Counted from the stretch's first letter, positions 17,055 to 25,454 are shown. The stretch: 40,499 bases of DNA from an uncultured Archangium sp. (GCA_903905455.1 CAIVGN010000073.1:1-40499); one strand, 5' to 3'. The notes: a model not told the origin generated them from the letters alone. Numbers and translations: made by a program.

Positions 17055-18046
17055 TGCTCGTCCTCGGCGCTGGCGGTTTCCTCGGCCTCAACACCGTGCG
17101 TGCGTGCCTCGACGCCGGCATCACCCCGCGCTGTGGCCGTCGCCCCCGCGGCAACGTGCTGGGCCTGCGCGGCCTCGGCGCGCCCCTGGTGAACACCGAC
17201 TTCACCCAACCCGAGTCGCTGCGCGAGGCGATGGCCGGGGTCGACGTGGTGATCCACGCCGCCGCCCACTACCCGCGCTTCTCGCATGACATGGCGGCCA
17301 CCATCGCCCGCGGCCTCACCGAGCTCGACGCGGTGCTCGACGCCGCCGCCGCCTCGGGCGTCGAGCGCCTGGTCTACGTCTCGAGCACCGCCACCGTCGC
17401 CCCGCGCGCAGACCTCGCGCCGTCGACCGAAGCCGACCTCTTCACCGCGTGCCCCGAGCACGGCACCTACCACGCGCTCAAGTGGACCCTCGAGCAGCGC
17501 GCGCTGACCGAGTCGCGCTTCGAGGTGCTCGTCGCCTGCCCCTCGGCCTGCCTCGGCCCCTACGACTGGAAGGTCGGCACCTCGGCCTTGCTGCTCTCCA
17601 CCGCGCGCAGCATCCCGCCCCCGCACCCGGAGGGCCTCATCTCCACCGTCGACGCCCGCGACGTGGCCCTGGCCCTGGTGCACCTGGCGACCGCGGCCGC
17701 GCCTCCGAAGCGCCTCGTGCTCTCGGGCGAGACGTCCGACGCGCACGAGCTGCTGGTGAGCGTCGCGCAGCGCTACGGCGTCGCGCCCCCGCCGCCCGCG
17801 CTCGCGCCCGACGAGGCCCGCGCCTTCGCCGACGCCCAGGAGCTCGAGGCCGCCGCGAAGAAGACCCGGGCCTCGCTGCCCCGCGAGCTCGTCGACCTCA
17901 TCGTGCACGCCCCGCGCCTCGACACCTCGCGCGCCCGCTCTCTCGGCCTGTCGTTCCGGCCGCTCTCAGAAACCCTCGACGCCTGGGACTCGTGGGCCCA
18001 GCGCATGGGGATGCTCCCCTCCCACGCTTCGAAGGCGACCGCATGA
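17051..18046 (+). CDS. extended SDR family NAD(P)-dependent epimerase/reductase
   Basis: Extended short-chain dehydrogenase of 331 residues. The Rossmann motif GAGGFLG is at 6-12, and the active-site Y140-x3-K144 (YHALK) follows the serine pair S111/S112 in YVSSTATV. Overall pattern is closest to the dihydroflavonol-4-reductase/3-beta-hydroxysteroid dehydrogenase-like branch, which oxidises or reduces hydroxyl/keto groups; in this setting a beta-keto or hydroxy acyl-ACP is a reasonable substrate (inference). The start is one of two adjacent ATGs (17051 or 17054); the first overlaps the ligase stop (ATGA). It couples to the ACP gene by a further 4-nt overlap. Confidence 0.83.
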   Translation: MMLVLGAGGFLGLNTVRACLDAGITPRCGRRPRGNVLGLRGLGAPLVNTDFTQPESLREAMAGVDVVIHAAAHYPRFSHDMAATIARGLTELDAVLDAAAASGVERLVYVSSTATVAPRADLAPSTEADLFTACPEHGTYHALKWTLEQRALTESRFEVLVACPSACLGPYDWKVGTSALLLSTARSIPPPHPEGLISTVDARDVALALVHLATAAAPPKRLVLSGETSDAHELLVSVAQRYGVAPPPPALAPDEARAFADAQELEAAAKKTRASLPRELVDLIVHAPRLDTSRARSLGLSFRPLSETLDAWDSWAQRMGMLPSHASKATA

Positions 18047-18303
18047 ACGACGAACTCCCGAACCGCATCGCAGCCATGGTGGCCCAGCTCACCGTCGTCA
18101 AGGCCGCCGACATCCGCCCCGAGCACCGCCTGCGTGAAGACCTCGGCCTCGACTCGGTCTGCTCGATGGAGCTGCTCTCGATGCTCGCCGAGGAGCTCGA
18201 CCTCGACGTGCCCATGGAAGAGGCCGCCCAGGTCACCACCGTCGCCGGCACCATCGAGATGGCGCGCCGCCACCTCGCGCTCAAGCAGGCCCCCACCGCA
18301 TGA
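18043..18303 (+). CDS. acyl carrier protein
   Basis: Small acidic carrier protein of 86 residues. The LGLDSVCSMEL motif places the phosphopantetheine-accepting serine at S38, at the head of helix II, and the spacing to the C-terminal helices is normal for ACPs. It is a stand-alone ACP within the operon rather than the housekeeping AcpP, which would lie beside fabD/fabF. It probably holds the acyl chain loaded by the ligase while the SDR, dehydrogenase and radical SAM enzymes act on it (inference). ATGA overlaps at both ends. Confidence 0.9.
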   Translation: MNDELPNRIAAMVAQLTVVKAADIRPEHRLREDLGLDSVCSMELLSMLAEELDLDVPMEEAAQVTTVAGTIEMARRHLALKQAPTA

Positions 18304-19730
18304 GCGCCGACGTCGTCGACGCCCTGCTGCGCGGCGTGAAGGACTTCACCAAGCGCCACGTGCACGCCCTCGCCATCGACGAGGCGCACCGCATTCCCCC
18401 CGAGGTGCTCAGCGGCTTCGCCGAGCTGGGCCTCTTCGGCCTCACCCTGCCCCCCGAGTTCGGCGGCGCCGGGCTCACCGCGCTCGATGCCACGCGCGTC
18501 ATCACCACCATCGCCCAGGCGGACCGCTCGGTGGCCACCACCATCGGGCTCCACCTCGGCCTGGGCACCCGCGGCCTCGTCGCCTGGGGCACGCCCGCCC
18601 AGCACGAGCGCTGGCTGCCGTCGTTGGCCAGCGGCGAGGTCATCGCCGCCTTCGCCACCACCGAGCCCGGCGCCGGCAGCGACCTCTCGGCGTTGCAGTG
18701 CCTCGCCGTGGCCAACGGCGCGGGGCAGTTCACCGTCAACGGCAACAAGATCTACGTCACCAACGGCGGCCTCGCGTCGCTGCTCACCATCACCGCGGCC
18801 ACCCCCGGCCTCGGCGGCGCGGCCCGGGGCACCAGCCTCTTCCTCGTCGACCCGAAGACGAAGGGCGTGCTGCGCCAGCCCGAGGAGCACAAGCTGGGGC
18901 TGCGCGGCTCGTCGACCACCGCCTTCGTGTTCGACGAGACGGTGCTCCCCCCCGACGCGCTGCTCGGCGAGCCTGGCCAGGGCACCGCGTACCTCCACCA
19001 CGTGCTCTCGTGGGGCCGGCTCCTGCTGAGCGCCGGCTGCGTGGGCACCGCCACCGCCGCCCTCGAGGCCACGCTGCTCCACGTGCACGCGCGCAAGCAG
19101 TTCCACCGCGCGTTGATCAAGCAGGAGGTGGTGCAGCAGCAGCTCGCCCGCGCCGCGGCCATCAAGTACGCGATGTCGGCCCTCGTGGCGCACGCGGCCG
19201 CCAGCGAAGATGACCACGCGGCCCTCGCCCGCCTCACCACCAGCGCCAAGGTGTTCTGCAGCGACGGCGCGGTGGAGCTCGCCGACCTCGCCATCCAGCT
19301 CCACGGCGGCGCCGGCTACATCGAAGACACCGGCGTGGCGGTGATGCTCCGCGACGCCCGCGTCACCCGCATCTTCGAGGGCGCCAACGACGTACTCCTC
19401 ACGCACGCGGGCCTGATGGAGCTGACCGAGCCCCAGCCCGGCAAGCCCGACGCCCTCGACGGCGCCGTCGAGCAGCGCCGCCAGAAGATCCTCACCGAGT
19501 CTCCCGGCGTGCGCGCGCTCAACCGCAAGGTCGAACAGCACGCGCTGGGCAAGGCCGTGGTGTGGCGTGACGCCGCCCGCGCGGCCCTCGCCCAGGCCCG
19601 AACCCCCCTCGAGGCCGCCGCCGCCGCGCTGGTGCGCGACGAGGCCATCGCCCTCGCTGCCCGCCCCGCGCTCGACGCGCCCGCCGTCACCACCCTCACC
19701 GCTTCGCTCCTGGAAGGCGTTTTCCCGTGA
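18300..19730 (+). CDS. acyl-CoA dehydrogenase family flavoenzyme with C-terminal extension
   Basis: FAD-dependent dehydrogenase of 476 residues, about 90 longer than standard acyl-CoA dehydrogenases because of a C-terminal helical extension after residue 380. Family marks: AAFATTEPGAGSDLS (117-130), QLHGGAGYIEDTGV (333-346) and the catalytic base E360 in RIFEGAND. It should introduce an alpha,beta double bond into an acyl thioester; with an ACP and a ligase in the same operon the substrate may be acyl-ACP, as in some secondary-metabolite pathways. The extended form recalls the very-long-chain type. It starts in a 4-nt overlap with the ACP gene and ends in a GTGA overlap with the radical SAM gene. 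Confidence 0.9.
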   Translation: MSADVVDALLRGVKDFTKRHVHALAIDEAHRIPPEVLSGFAELGLFGLTLPPEFGGAGLTALDATRVITTIAQADRSVATTIGLHLGLGTRGLVAWGTPAQHERWLPSLASGEVIAAFATTEPGAGSDLSALQCLAVANGAGQFTVNGNKIYVTNGGLASLLTITAATPGLGGAARGTSLFLVDPKTKGVLRQPEEHKLGLRGSSTTAFVFDETVLPPDALLGEPGQGTAYLHHVLSWGRLLLSAGCVGTATAALEATLLHVHARKQFHRALIKQEVVQQQLARAAAIKYAMSALVAHAAASEDDHAALARLTTSAKVFCSDGAVELADLAIQLHGGAGYIEDTGVAVMLRDARVTRIFEGANDVLLTHAGLMELTEPQPGKPDALDGAVEQRRQKILTESPGVRALNRKVEQHALGKAVVWRDAARAALAQARTPLEAAAAALVRDEAIALAARPALDAPAVTTLTASLLEGVFP

Positions 19731-21016
19731 AGATCCTCTTCGTCTACCCCCGCTTTCAACGTCACGCCGAGGCGCACCCCGAACTCAAGCAGTGGGTGCC
19801 CATGAACGAGTACCTGGGCTCGCCCTCGCTGGGCATCGCCATGATGGCCGCCGTCACCCCCGACGACATCGTGCTCGAGTTCCGCGACGACCGGCTCTCG
19901 CCGGCCGACGTGCCCACCGACGCGGATGTGGTGGCCTTCAGCTTCTTCACCGCCGCCGCCTCGCGCGGCCTCGAGCTGGGCGACTACTTCCGCGCCCAGG
20001 GCAAGAAGACCATCGCCGGCGGCATCTTCCCCACCATGATGCCCGACGAGTGCGCCTCGCACTTCGACTCGGTGGTCATCGGTGAAGGCGAGCCGGTGTG
20101 GGCCCAGGTCATCGCCGACGTGCGCAAGGGCCAGCTCCAGCCCCGCTACAAGGCGACCGAGATCCAGAGCCTCGCGGCCCTGCCCCTGCCCCGCGTCGAC
20201 CTCTACATCGACAAGGAAGCCGGCTCGTTCCACCCCGACGACTACCCGGTGCAGCTCTCGCGCGGCTGTCCCCTCAACTGCCAGGCCTGCGCCCTGCCCA
20301 CGTCGATGACCACGTCGATGCGCGACTTCCACCTCGACCACGTGGTGGGGCAGCTGGAGCAACTGGCGAAGGAAGGCAAGCGCGCCTGCCTCACCGAGGA
20401 CACCAGCTGGTTCCCCGGCTCGGCCGCGAAGAAGTTGAAGGCCCTCTTCGAGCGCATCGTCGCCCGCGGCGCCCCGGCGACCATCAGCTACATCGGCATC
20501 TCGATGCCCATGATCCTCGCCACCGGCAAGCCGATGCTCGACCTGGCGAAGAAGGCCGGCGTCGACATGTTCTACCTGGTGGGCGGCTTCGACCCCGTCA
20601 CCAAGCAGGCCTTCACCGGCAAGGACCCCAAGGCGCTCTCGCGCGCCTACGAGGCCATCGCCAAGAGCCTGGACGCGGGCATCGAGCCGTACACCTCGTT
20701 CCTGCTGGGCAACGAAGACGACGACGAGGGGACCGTGGACCGCATGCTCGAGTTCGCGGCCAAGAGCGGCATCACCAAGGCCGAGTTCGCCATCTTCACG
20801 CCGTACCCCGGCACGCCCGCGTGGTTCCGGCTGCTCAAGGAAGACCGCATCCTCGACCGCACCTGGAGCCACTACAACGACGCCAACTGCGTCTTCCAGC
20901 CCAAGAACATGACCGTCGAGCAGGTCACGCAAGGCTACCTGCGGCTGTGGCGCGAGTTCTACGCGGGCAAGAACTTCCAGGACCGCTGCGTCGCCGAGCG
21001 CACCATCCAGTTCTGA
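19727..21016 (+). CDS. B12-binding-domain radical SAM enzyme
   Basis: Protein of 429 residues. The N-terminal Rossmann-like part (MKILFVYPRF..., LGIAMMAAVTPDDIVLEFRDDR, DVVAFSFFTAAASRG, IAGGIFPTMMPDEC) is the cobalamin-binding fold of the class-B type and lacks a DxHxxG motif, as is usual there. The radical SAM cluster is RGCPLNCQAC with C181, C185, C188. The C-terminal TIM-barrel part has the YPGTP segment typical of this class. Such enzymes methylate or rearrange unactivated carbons, including hopanoid C-2/C-3 methylation and lipid ring formation. In this operon an acyl-chain modification is likely, but the reaction is not predictable. GTG start overlaps the previous stop. Last gene of the operon. 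Confidence 0.9.
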   Translation: MKILFVYPRFQRHAEAHPELKQWVPMNEYLGSPSLGIAMMAAVTPDDIVLEFRDDRLSPADVPTDADVVAFSFFTAAASRGLELGDYFRAQGKKTIAGGIFPTMMPDECASHFDSVVIGEGEPVWAQVIADVRKGQLQPRYKATEIQSLAALPLPRVDLYIDKEAGSFHPDDYPVQLSRGCPLNCQACALPTSMTTSMRDFHLDHVVGQLEQLAKEGKRACLTEDTSWFPGSAAKKLKALFERIVARGAPATISYIGISMPMILATGKPMLDLAKKAGVDMFYLVGGFDPVTKQAFTGKDPKALSRAYEAIAKSLDAGIEPYTSFLLGNEDDDEGTVDRMLEFAAKSGITKAEFAIFTPYPGTPAWFRLLKEDRILDRTWSHYNDANCVFQPKNMTVEQVTQGYLRLWREFYAGKNFQDRCVAERTIQF

Positions 21017-21075
21017 GGCGCACGGCGGGGCGCTTCCCGGCGCGAGGAGCGGCCGGGTGGTAGGGTCGGCACGTC

Positions 21076-21330
21076 ATGAGCGACGCAGCCCGGCTTCCCA
21101 GGTGGGTGACCTCGAACGAAGCGTCCGTCTGGCGCGAGACCGAGGTTTCTCGCCGCCAGACCCCCGAGGCGCGCTGGGCCGACGTGCTCGCCGCGTGCGA
21201 CTCGCTCCGGTTCTACTGGGACATCCCCGGCTACGCCGAGCGCATCAAGGGGGCCGTGGATCCGTTGCCCGAGTCCTCGCGAGCCGCGCTCAGCCGTCTC
21301 CGCGAGGCGTACCGCCGGGGTGGCCGGTGA
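21076..21330 (+). CDS. hypothetical 84-residue protein paired with a nucleotidyltransferase
   Basis: Small basic protein (84 residues) that I do not recognise. It is rich in Arg and Trp, with a central WADVLAACDSLRFYWDIPGYAERIKG segment and a C-terminal helix SSRAALSRLREAYRRGG. No HTH or membrane segment is evident. Its stop overlaps the GTG start of the nucleotidyltransferase gene (GTGA), so the two are translated together. This small-first layout is common in toxin-antitoxin modules, which makes an antitoxin role possible, but it lacks the HEPN RX4-6HXY motif of known MNT partners. The ribosome site before 21076 is weak. Confidence 0.6.
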   Translation: MSDAARLPRWVTSNEASVWRETEVSRRQTPEARWADVLAACDSLRFYWDIPGYAERIKGAVDPLPESSRAALSRLREAYRRGGR

Positions 21331-21905
21331 CCGACCGGGCCTTCAACGCGGCCGAGGTCGGGCTCTCCATCGCCCACGCCCTCGAGGCCCGACAGGTGCC
21401 CTACGCGCTCGGTGGCGCCCTGGCCTACGGCGTCTGGGCCCTGCCGCGGGCGACGAAGGACGTCGACCTCAACCTCTTCCTGGCCACCGACCAACTGCGC
21501 GCGGGCTTCGAAGCGCTCGCGAGCGCCGGCGTCACGTTCGACCAGGCAGAGGCGACGAAGCAGGCCGCCGAAGAGGGGCTCTTCATCGGCTGGGTGGGGG
21601 CGTGCCGGATCGACGTCTTCACGCCCAGCATTCCGTTCTCGTGGGAGGCGCTGAAGACCCGCGTCTCGGTGAACGTGGGCGGCTCCTCCGCGTGGTTCCT
21701 CTCTGCGGAGGCCCTGTCGTTCTTCAAGATGATGTTCTTCCGAGGCAAGGACCTCGTCGATCTCGAGCGGCTCATCAGCAGCATGGGTCGGCGTCTCGAC
21801 GCTCCCTACGTGCGAAGGTGGCTGGTGGAGACGATGGGCGAGGGCGACGAGCGCGTCCTCAAGTGGGACGAGCTGTGCGCGACCTTCTGGCGCGACGCTC
21901 CGTGA
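21327..21905 (+). CDS. nucleotidyltransferase-fold protein, possible AbiEii/MNT-type toxin or antitoxin
   Basis: Protein of 192 residues starting at a GTG inside the upstream stop. The N-terminal motif YALGGALAYGVWALPRATKDVDLNLFL holds the GG (29-30) and the D45-x-D47 metal-binding pair of the polymerase-beta nucleotidyltransferase fold, with R41 placed as in AbiEii-like proteins. The rest (LSFFKMMFFRGKDLVDLERLI, YVRRWL) is also typical of that group. Such proteins transfer NMP to tRNA, nucleic acid or protein, and many are part of toxin-antitoxin or abortive infection systems. Here the partner is an unknown small protein. It is not related to the flanking lipid operon by sequence. Ends 106 bp before a convergent porin gene. 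Confidence 0.75.
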   Translation: MTDRAFNAAEVGLSIAHALEARQVPYALGGALAYGVWALPRATKDVDLNLFLATDQLRAGFEALASAGVTFDQAEATKQAAEEGLFIGWVGACRIDVFTPSIPFSWEALKTRVSVNVGGSSAWFLSAEALSFFKMMFFRGKDLVDLERLISSMGRRLDAPYVRRWLVETMGEGDERVLKWDELCATFWRDAP

Positions 21906-21977
21906 CCGCGTCGGGCCGCACCCTGCAGTTCTCCTTCGCGCCCGGCGCTGACGGTGGAGTGCCGCGGGGTGGTGAGT

Positions 21978-22000
21978 GGGAGCCCGAAGACGGGGCTCCC
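21978..22000. terminator. GC-rich hairpin between convergent genes
   Basis: Perfect 8-bp stem GGGAGCCC / GGGCTCCC with a 7-nt loop, in the 106-bp gap between the nucleotidyltransferase and porin stop codons. There is no T-tract, so termination would be hairpin-assisted or Rho-dependent; it could serve both directions. Confidence 0.5.
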
Positions 22001-22011
22001 GGTGACGCGCC

Positions 22012-23337
22012 TTAGAAGGTGACGACGGCCGCGAGCTCGCCGCCGAGAGCCTGGCGGATGGGCTCGATGCCGCCGCGGGCCTGGTCGATGGGGTCGAGCT
22101 TGTGCTCGGACCACAGGTAGAAGCCCTCGAGCAGGAACGCGAGGTTCTTGGAGAGGCGCAGCTCGTAGCCCAGGGTCACGCCGGCGTTGTGCAGCAGGCC
22201 CGGGCCGGTGCCGGCGATGGCGGCGCTCGACAGCGCGGGCAGCGAGCCGTCCGCAGGCACCGAGGCGTACGCATACGAGGGCCGCACCGCGTCGCGGTTG
22301 AGCACGCGCATCAGGCCGGCGGTGGCGTACACGAAGTGCATGTCGGTGAAGCCGTGGCGGGCCGACAGGAAGCCACCCCACTCGGCCACGTCCTTCGCGC
22401 CGCCGAAGCCGAGCGAGAGCAGCCCGATGTTGGCCATGTTCTGGCCCATGGACAGCTCGCCGCGCAGGTTGGTGCGGCCGAAGGTGACGTCCGCGAAGGC
22501 GGTGACGCCGCCGGCGAGCGTGCGCCGCTCGGCGGGGGTGCCGGCGCCGAAGCGCAACGAGGTGCCGAGGGCCGAGACGCCGACGCGGCCCTTGGCCACG
22601 AGCCACGAGGCGCGCACCGCGAAGGTGGGCACGGCGGAGAGTTCGAAGGCGCTGTCCTTGGCGGTGGCGTTGACGCCCTCCATGCCCACGGCGGCGGCGA
22701 GCTCGAAGTCGCCCACGCGGCCCAGGGCCTTCACCTGCTGGCGCATGAAGCCCACGTTGCCCGAGAGGAAGCGCGCGCCCACCATGTTGCTGCCGTGCGG
22801 GTTGATGGGGCCGTGGAGATCCCAGTCCTGGCCGGCCACGAGGGTGAACTTCTCGGTGGGGGCCCATTCGATGCGCGCCAGGCGCAGGCGGGGCAGCGAG
22901 GCGACCGTGGGCGAAGCCTTGGCGAAGTCGATGAAGTCGATCTCCACCACGCCGCGCAGCGCGCCCTTCTCGTTGAACCAGATGCCGGTGCGCGACTGGG
23001 CAATCTGGAAGGTGAGCCGCGGGTCCGCGGGCAGCGTGGCGATGACCGGGTTGGCCGCGGCGGTGATGGCCGTGGCGTTGGGCTGGCTGTACGACTCGAC
23101 GGCCGATCCCGAGGCGATGATGGTCGGCTTGAAGGTGATGTACGGCCGCGCGAACTGCAGCACCGTGTCGAGGACCGAGGCCCCCGGGGCGATGGGCGCC
23201 AGTAACGGCGTGGGGGTCACGGCCGCGACGGGCGCCGCGATGGGCACCGCGACGGGTTCGACCGCCACGACCCCCGCGTCCTCTTCAGCGAGGGCACCAA
23301 ACGAACACACGACGACGGCGAGCAGGGCTCCGCGCAT
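22012..23337 (-). CDS. outer-membrane porin (DcaP-like), partner of the ActP-type transporter
   Basis: Exported protein of 441 residues with signal peptide MRGALLAVVVCSFGALA, a Val/Ala/Pro-rich spacer and then a beta-barrel pattern. Segments such as RLTFQIAQSRTGIWF, KFTLVAGQDWDLHGPINP and the C-terminal GGELAAVVTF resemble the DcaP trimeric porin group, which passes small carboxylates; the assignment is tentative. AAAGGAAA lies ahead of the ATG at 23337. It follows the symporter gene by 23 bp in the same direction, so it probably gives the outer-membrane route for the substrate that ActP carries over the inner membrane. No truncation. Confidence 0.75.
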   Translation of the reverse strand: MRGALLAVVVCSFGALAEEDAGVVAVEPVAVPIAAPVAAVTPTPLLAPIAPGASVLDTVLQFARPYITFKPTIIASGSAVESYSQPNATAITAAANPVIATLPADPRLTFQIAQSRTGIWFNEKGALRGVVEIDFIDFAKASPTVASLPRLRLARIEWAPTEKFTLVAGQDWDLHGPINPHGSNMVGARFLSGNVGFMRQQVKALGRVGDFELAAAVGMEGVNATAKDSAFELSAVPTFAVRASWLVAKGRVGVSALGTSLRFGAGTPAERRTLAGGVTAFADVTFGRTNLRGELSMGQNMANIGLLSLGFGGAKDVAEWGGFLSARHGFTDMHFVYATAGLMRVLNRDAVRPSYAYASVPADGSLPALSSAAIAGTGPGLLHNAGVTLGYELRLSKNLAFLLEGFYLWSEHKLDPIDQARGGIEPIRQALGGELAAVVTF

Positions 23338-23360
23338 GGGGTTTCCTTTACCAGAGGGCT

Positions 23361-24896
23361 TTAAGCGCGCGAGCCGAGTTCCATCTTGCGCGTCACTTCT
23401 GCGAACTGCGCCTCGGCCGCCGGTTCACGAGCCGTGTAGGAAACGAGGATCCCGATGAGGAACGACAGCGGCATCGACACGATGGCCGGGTTCTTTAAGG
23501 GGAAAATCGCCTCGGAGTGCTTGAGCACGTCGACCCAGATGGTGGGCGAGAGGGTGATCAAGATGAGGCTCGAGAGGGTCCCGGTGACCACGGAGGCGAC
23601 GGCGCCGCGGGTAGTGAAGCGCTTCCAGAGCATCGAGAGCAGCAGCACCGGCAGGTTGGCCGACGCGGCGATGGCGAAGGCGAGGCCCACCATGAACGCC
23701 ACGTTCTGCCCCTTGAACACCAGGCCCTGCACCACGGCCACCACGCCGAGCACGGCCGAAGACACGCGGGCCACGCGCATCTGCTCGCGCTCGTCGGCCT
23801 TGCCGTTGCGCACCACGTGCGTCCACAGGTCGTGGGCGAGGGCCGCGGCGCCCGAGAGGGTCAGGCCGGCGACGACGGCGAGGATGGTGGCGAAGGCCAC
23901 GGCCGAGATGAAGCCCAGGAAGGGCGTGCCGCCCACGGCCTCGGCGAGCAGGGGCGCGGCCATGTTGCCTCCGGCGTCGACGGCCTTGATGGCGTCACGG
24001 CCGACGATGACCGAGGCCGCGAACCCGAGGATGAAGGTCACCAGGTAGAACGCGCCGATGAGGCCGGTGGCGTAGACCACGCTCTTGCGGGCGGCCCGGG
24101 CGTCGGGCACCGTGTAGAAGCGCATCAAGATGTGCGGGAGTCCCGCGGTGCCGAACATCAGCGCCAGGCCTAAGGACACCGCCTCGATGGGGCTCGAGAC
24201 CAGCTTGCCGGGCGCGAGCACCTCGGCGCCGTACTTCTGCGCGGCGGCGTCGAAGAGGGCCAGGGGGTTGAAGCCGAAGCGCGCCAGCGAGAGCACCGCG
24301 AGCAGGGTCGCCCCGCCCAGCAGCAGGATGGCCTTGATGATCTGCACCCAGGTGGTGGCGATCATCCCGCCGAAGAGCACGTAGATGAGCATCACCGCGC
24401 CGACGGCCACCACCGCGCCCTCGTAGGGAATGCCGAAGAGCATGCGCACCAGGTTGCCGGCGCCGACCATCTGGGCGATCAAGTAGAAGCTGATCACCGT
24501 GAGCGTGCCGATGCTCGAGGCGATGCGCACCGGCTTCTGCTGGAGCCGCGCGGCCACCACGTCGGCGAAGGTGAAGCGCCCGAGGTTGCGCAGCGGCTCG
24601 GCCACGAGGAAGGTGACGATGGGCCAGCCCACCAACCAGCCCACGGAATAGATGAGGCCGTCGAAGCCGCTGGTGGCCACCAGGCCGGCGATGCCCAGGA
24701 AGCTCGCCGCGCTCATAAAGTCACCGGCGAGCGCGAAGCCGTTCTGGGCCGCGCTGATGCCGCCGCCGGCGGTGAAGAACTCGCTGGTGGTCTTGGTCTT
24801 GCGCGCCGCGTACCAGGTGATGCCCAGCGTCATGCTGATGAAGACCACGAAGAAGCCAATGGCGATGAAGTTGGGCTGCCCCAGGCTGGTGTTCAT
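23361..24896 (-). CDS. actP: ActP-type sodium:solute (acetate) symporter
   Basis: Sodium:solute symporter family protein of 511 residues with about thirteen helices. Early segments ARKTKTTSEFFTAGGGISAAQNGFALAGDFMSAASFLGIAG and later LMFGTAGLPHILMRFYTVPDARAARKSV are the ActP/YjcG signatures. Usual substrates are acetate, glycolate, pyruvate or propionate; which applies here cannot be told. The start at 24896 overlaps the DUF485 stop by 4 nt, the standard YjcH-ActP gene pair. The longer open frame back to 25256 covers DUF485 in another frame and is rejected. Likely expressed from the sigma-54 promoter at 25341-25357. Confidence 0.92.
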   Translation of the reverse strand: MNTSLGQPNFIAIGFFVVFISMTLGITWYAARKTKTTSEFFTAGGGISAAQNGFALAGDFMSAASFLGIAGLVATSGFDGLIYSVGWLVGWPIVTFLVAEPLRNLGRFTFADVVAARLQQKPVRIASSIGTLTVISFYLIAQMVGAGNLVRMLFGIPYEGAVVAVGAVMLIYVLFGGMIATTWVQIIKAILLLGGATLLAVLSLARFGFNPLALFDAAAQKYGAEVLAPGKLVSSPIEAVSLGLALMFGTAGLPHILMRFYTVPDARAARKSVVYATGLIGAFYLVTFILGFAASVIVGRDAIKAVDAGGNMAAPLLAEAVGGTPFLGFISAVAFATILAVVAGLTLSGAAALAHDLWTHVVRNGKADEREQMRVARVSSAVLGVVAVVQGLVFKGQNVAFMVGLAFAIAASANLPVLLLSMLWKRFTTRGAVASVVTGTLSSLILITLSPTIWVDVLKHSEAIFPLKNPAIVSMPLSFLIGILVSYTAREPAAEAQFAEVTRKMELGSRA

Positions 24897-25249
24897 GAGC
24901 CCTTCTCCTGGCTCTGGCCGATGGCCGCCTCGAGGGCCGGGTCGTACTTGCGGTTCGCCCACCAGGCGTAGGCCGCGGTCAGCGTGAAGGCGGTGAAGAT
25001 GACCAGCACCCCGAGCGCCATGCCCACGGACAATCCCGGCGCGAGCAGCGAGCCCAGCGCGGCCTTGTTGAAGGCGATGCCCAGCACGAACGAGAAGTAG
25101 ACGAGGAGCATCACCCCCGTGAGCGTGATGGCCACCTTCCACCGGCGCAGGGCCAGGGCGTGCACCGCGACGTCGCGGGGCGAGAGCCGGGTGTCCTTCG
25201 AGTCCGCGGCGGCCAGGCGGGCCGCGTCGGCGAGGGCCCCGGGCGTCAC
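24893..25249 (-). CDS. DUF485 (YjcH-like) membrane protein
   Basis: Protein of 118 residues with two transmembrane helices (about 38-60 and 71-93), matching the DUF485 family that accompanies ActP-type symporters. The N-terminus here is longer than E. coli YjcH and hydrophilic (SKDTRLSPRDVAVHALALRRWK). The GTG start at 25249 is supported by GGAGGTG just upstream and by a GTGA overlap with the stop of a 27-codon leader ORF. It is translationally coupled to actP by ATGA. Its role is presumed to be in transporter assembly or function. Confidence 0.87.
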   Translation of the reverse strand: MTPGALADAARLAAADSKDTRLSPRDVAVHALALRRWKVAITLTGVMLLVYFSFVLGIAFNKAALGSLLAPGLSVGMALGVLVIFTAFTLTAAYAWWANRKYDPALEAAIGQSQEKGS

Positions 25250-25329
25250 CGCGCACCTCCGCGGAGCAGCGCCGGCCAGGAGATCGTTGCGGCGGCGGGA
25301 GCGACGTCGGGACGGATCGGCTCAGTCAT
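25246..25329 (-). CDS. possible 27-residue leader ORF before DUF485
   Basis: ATG at 25329 opens a 27-codon frame (MTEPIRPDVAPAAATISWPA...RGGAR) that ends exactly in a GTGA overlap with the DUF485 start, the same coupling seen throughout the window. The predicted sigma-54 start site (about 25331) would leave it nearly leaderless. It resembles nothing I know; it may be a coupling leader peptide or chance. Confidence 0.35.
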   Translation of the reverse strand: MTEPIRPDVAPAAATISWPALLRGGAR

Positions 25330-25340
25330 GAGCCGCCCTG

Positions 25341-25357
25341 TCGCAAGCCGTGAGCCA
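25341..25357 (-). promoter_or_regulatory. sigma-54 promoter for the DUF485-actP-porin operon
   Basis: Minus-strand TGGCTC-N5-TTGCGA with the required GG-N10-GC spacing, close to the consensus TGGCAC-N5-TTGCA/T. It lies about 90 bp upstream of the DUF485 start and downstream of an NtrC-type activator gene with tandem upstream sites, which fits enhancer-dependent control. Expected transcription start near 25331. Confidence 0.7.
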
Positions 25358-25454
25358 TGGGCCCCCCGGGTCACAGAACGCGGCGCGTCACGTGCAAGTG
25401 GGTGCGATCTCGATCGACTCACCGCGTCGTCGCAGCCGCTTGCGACACCTCGGT

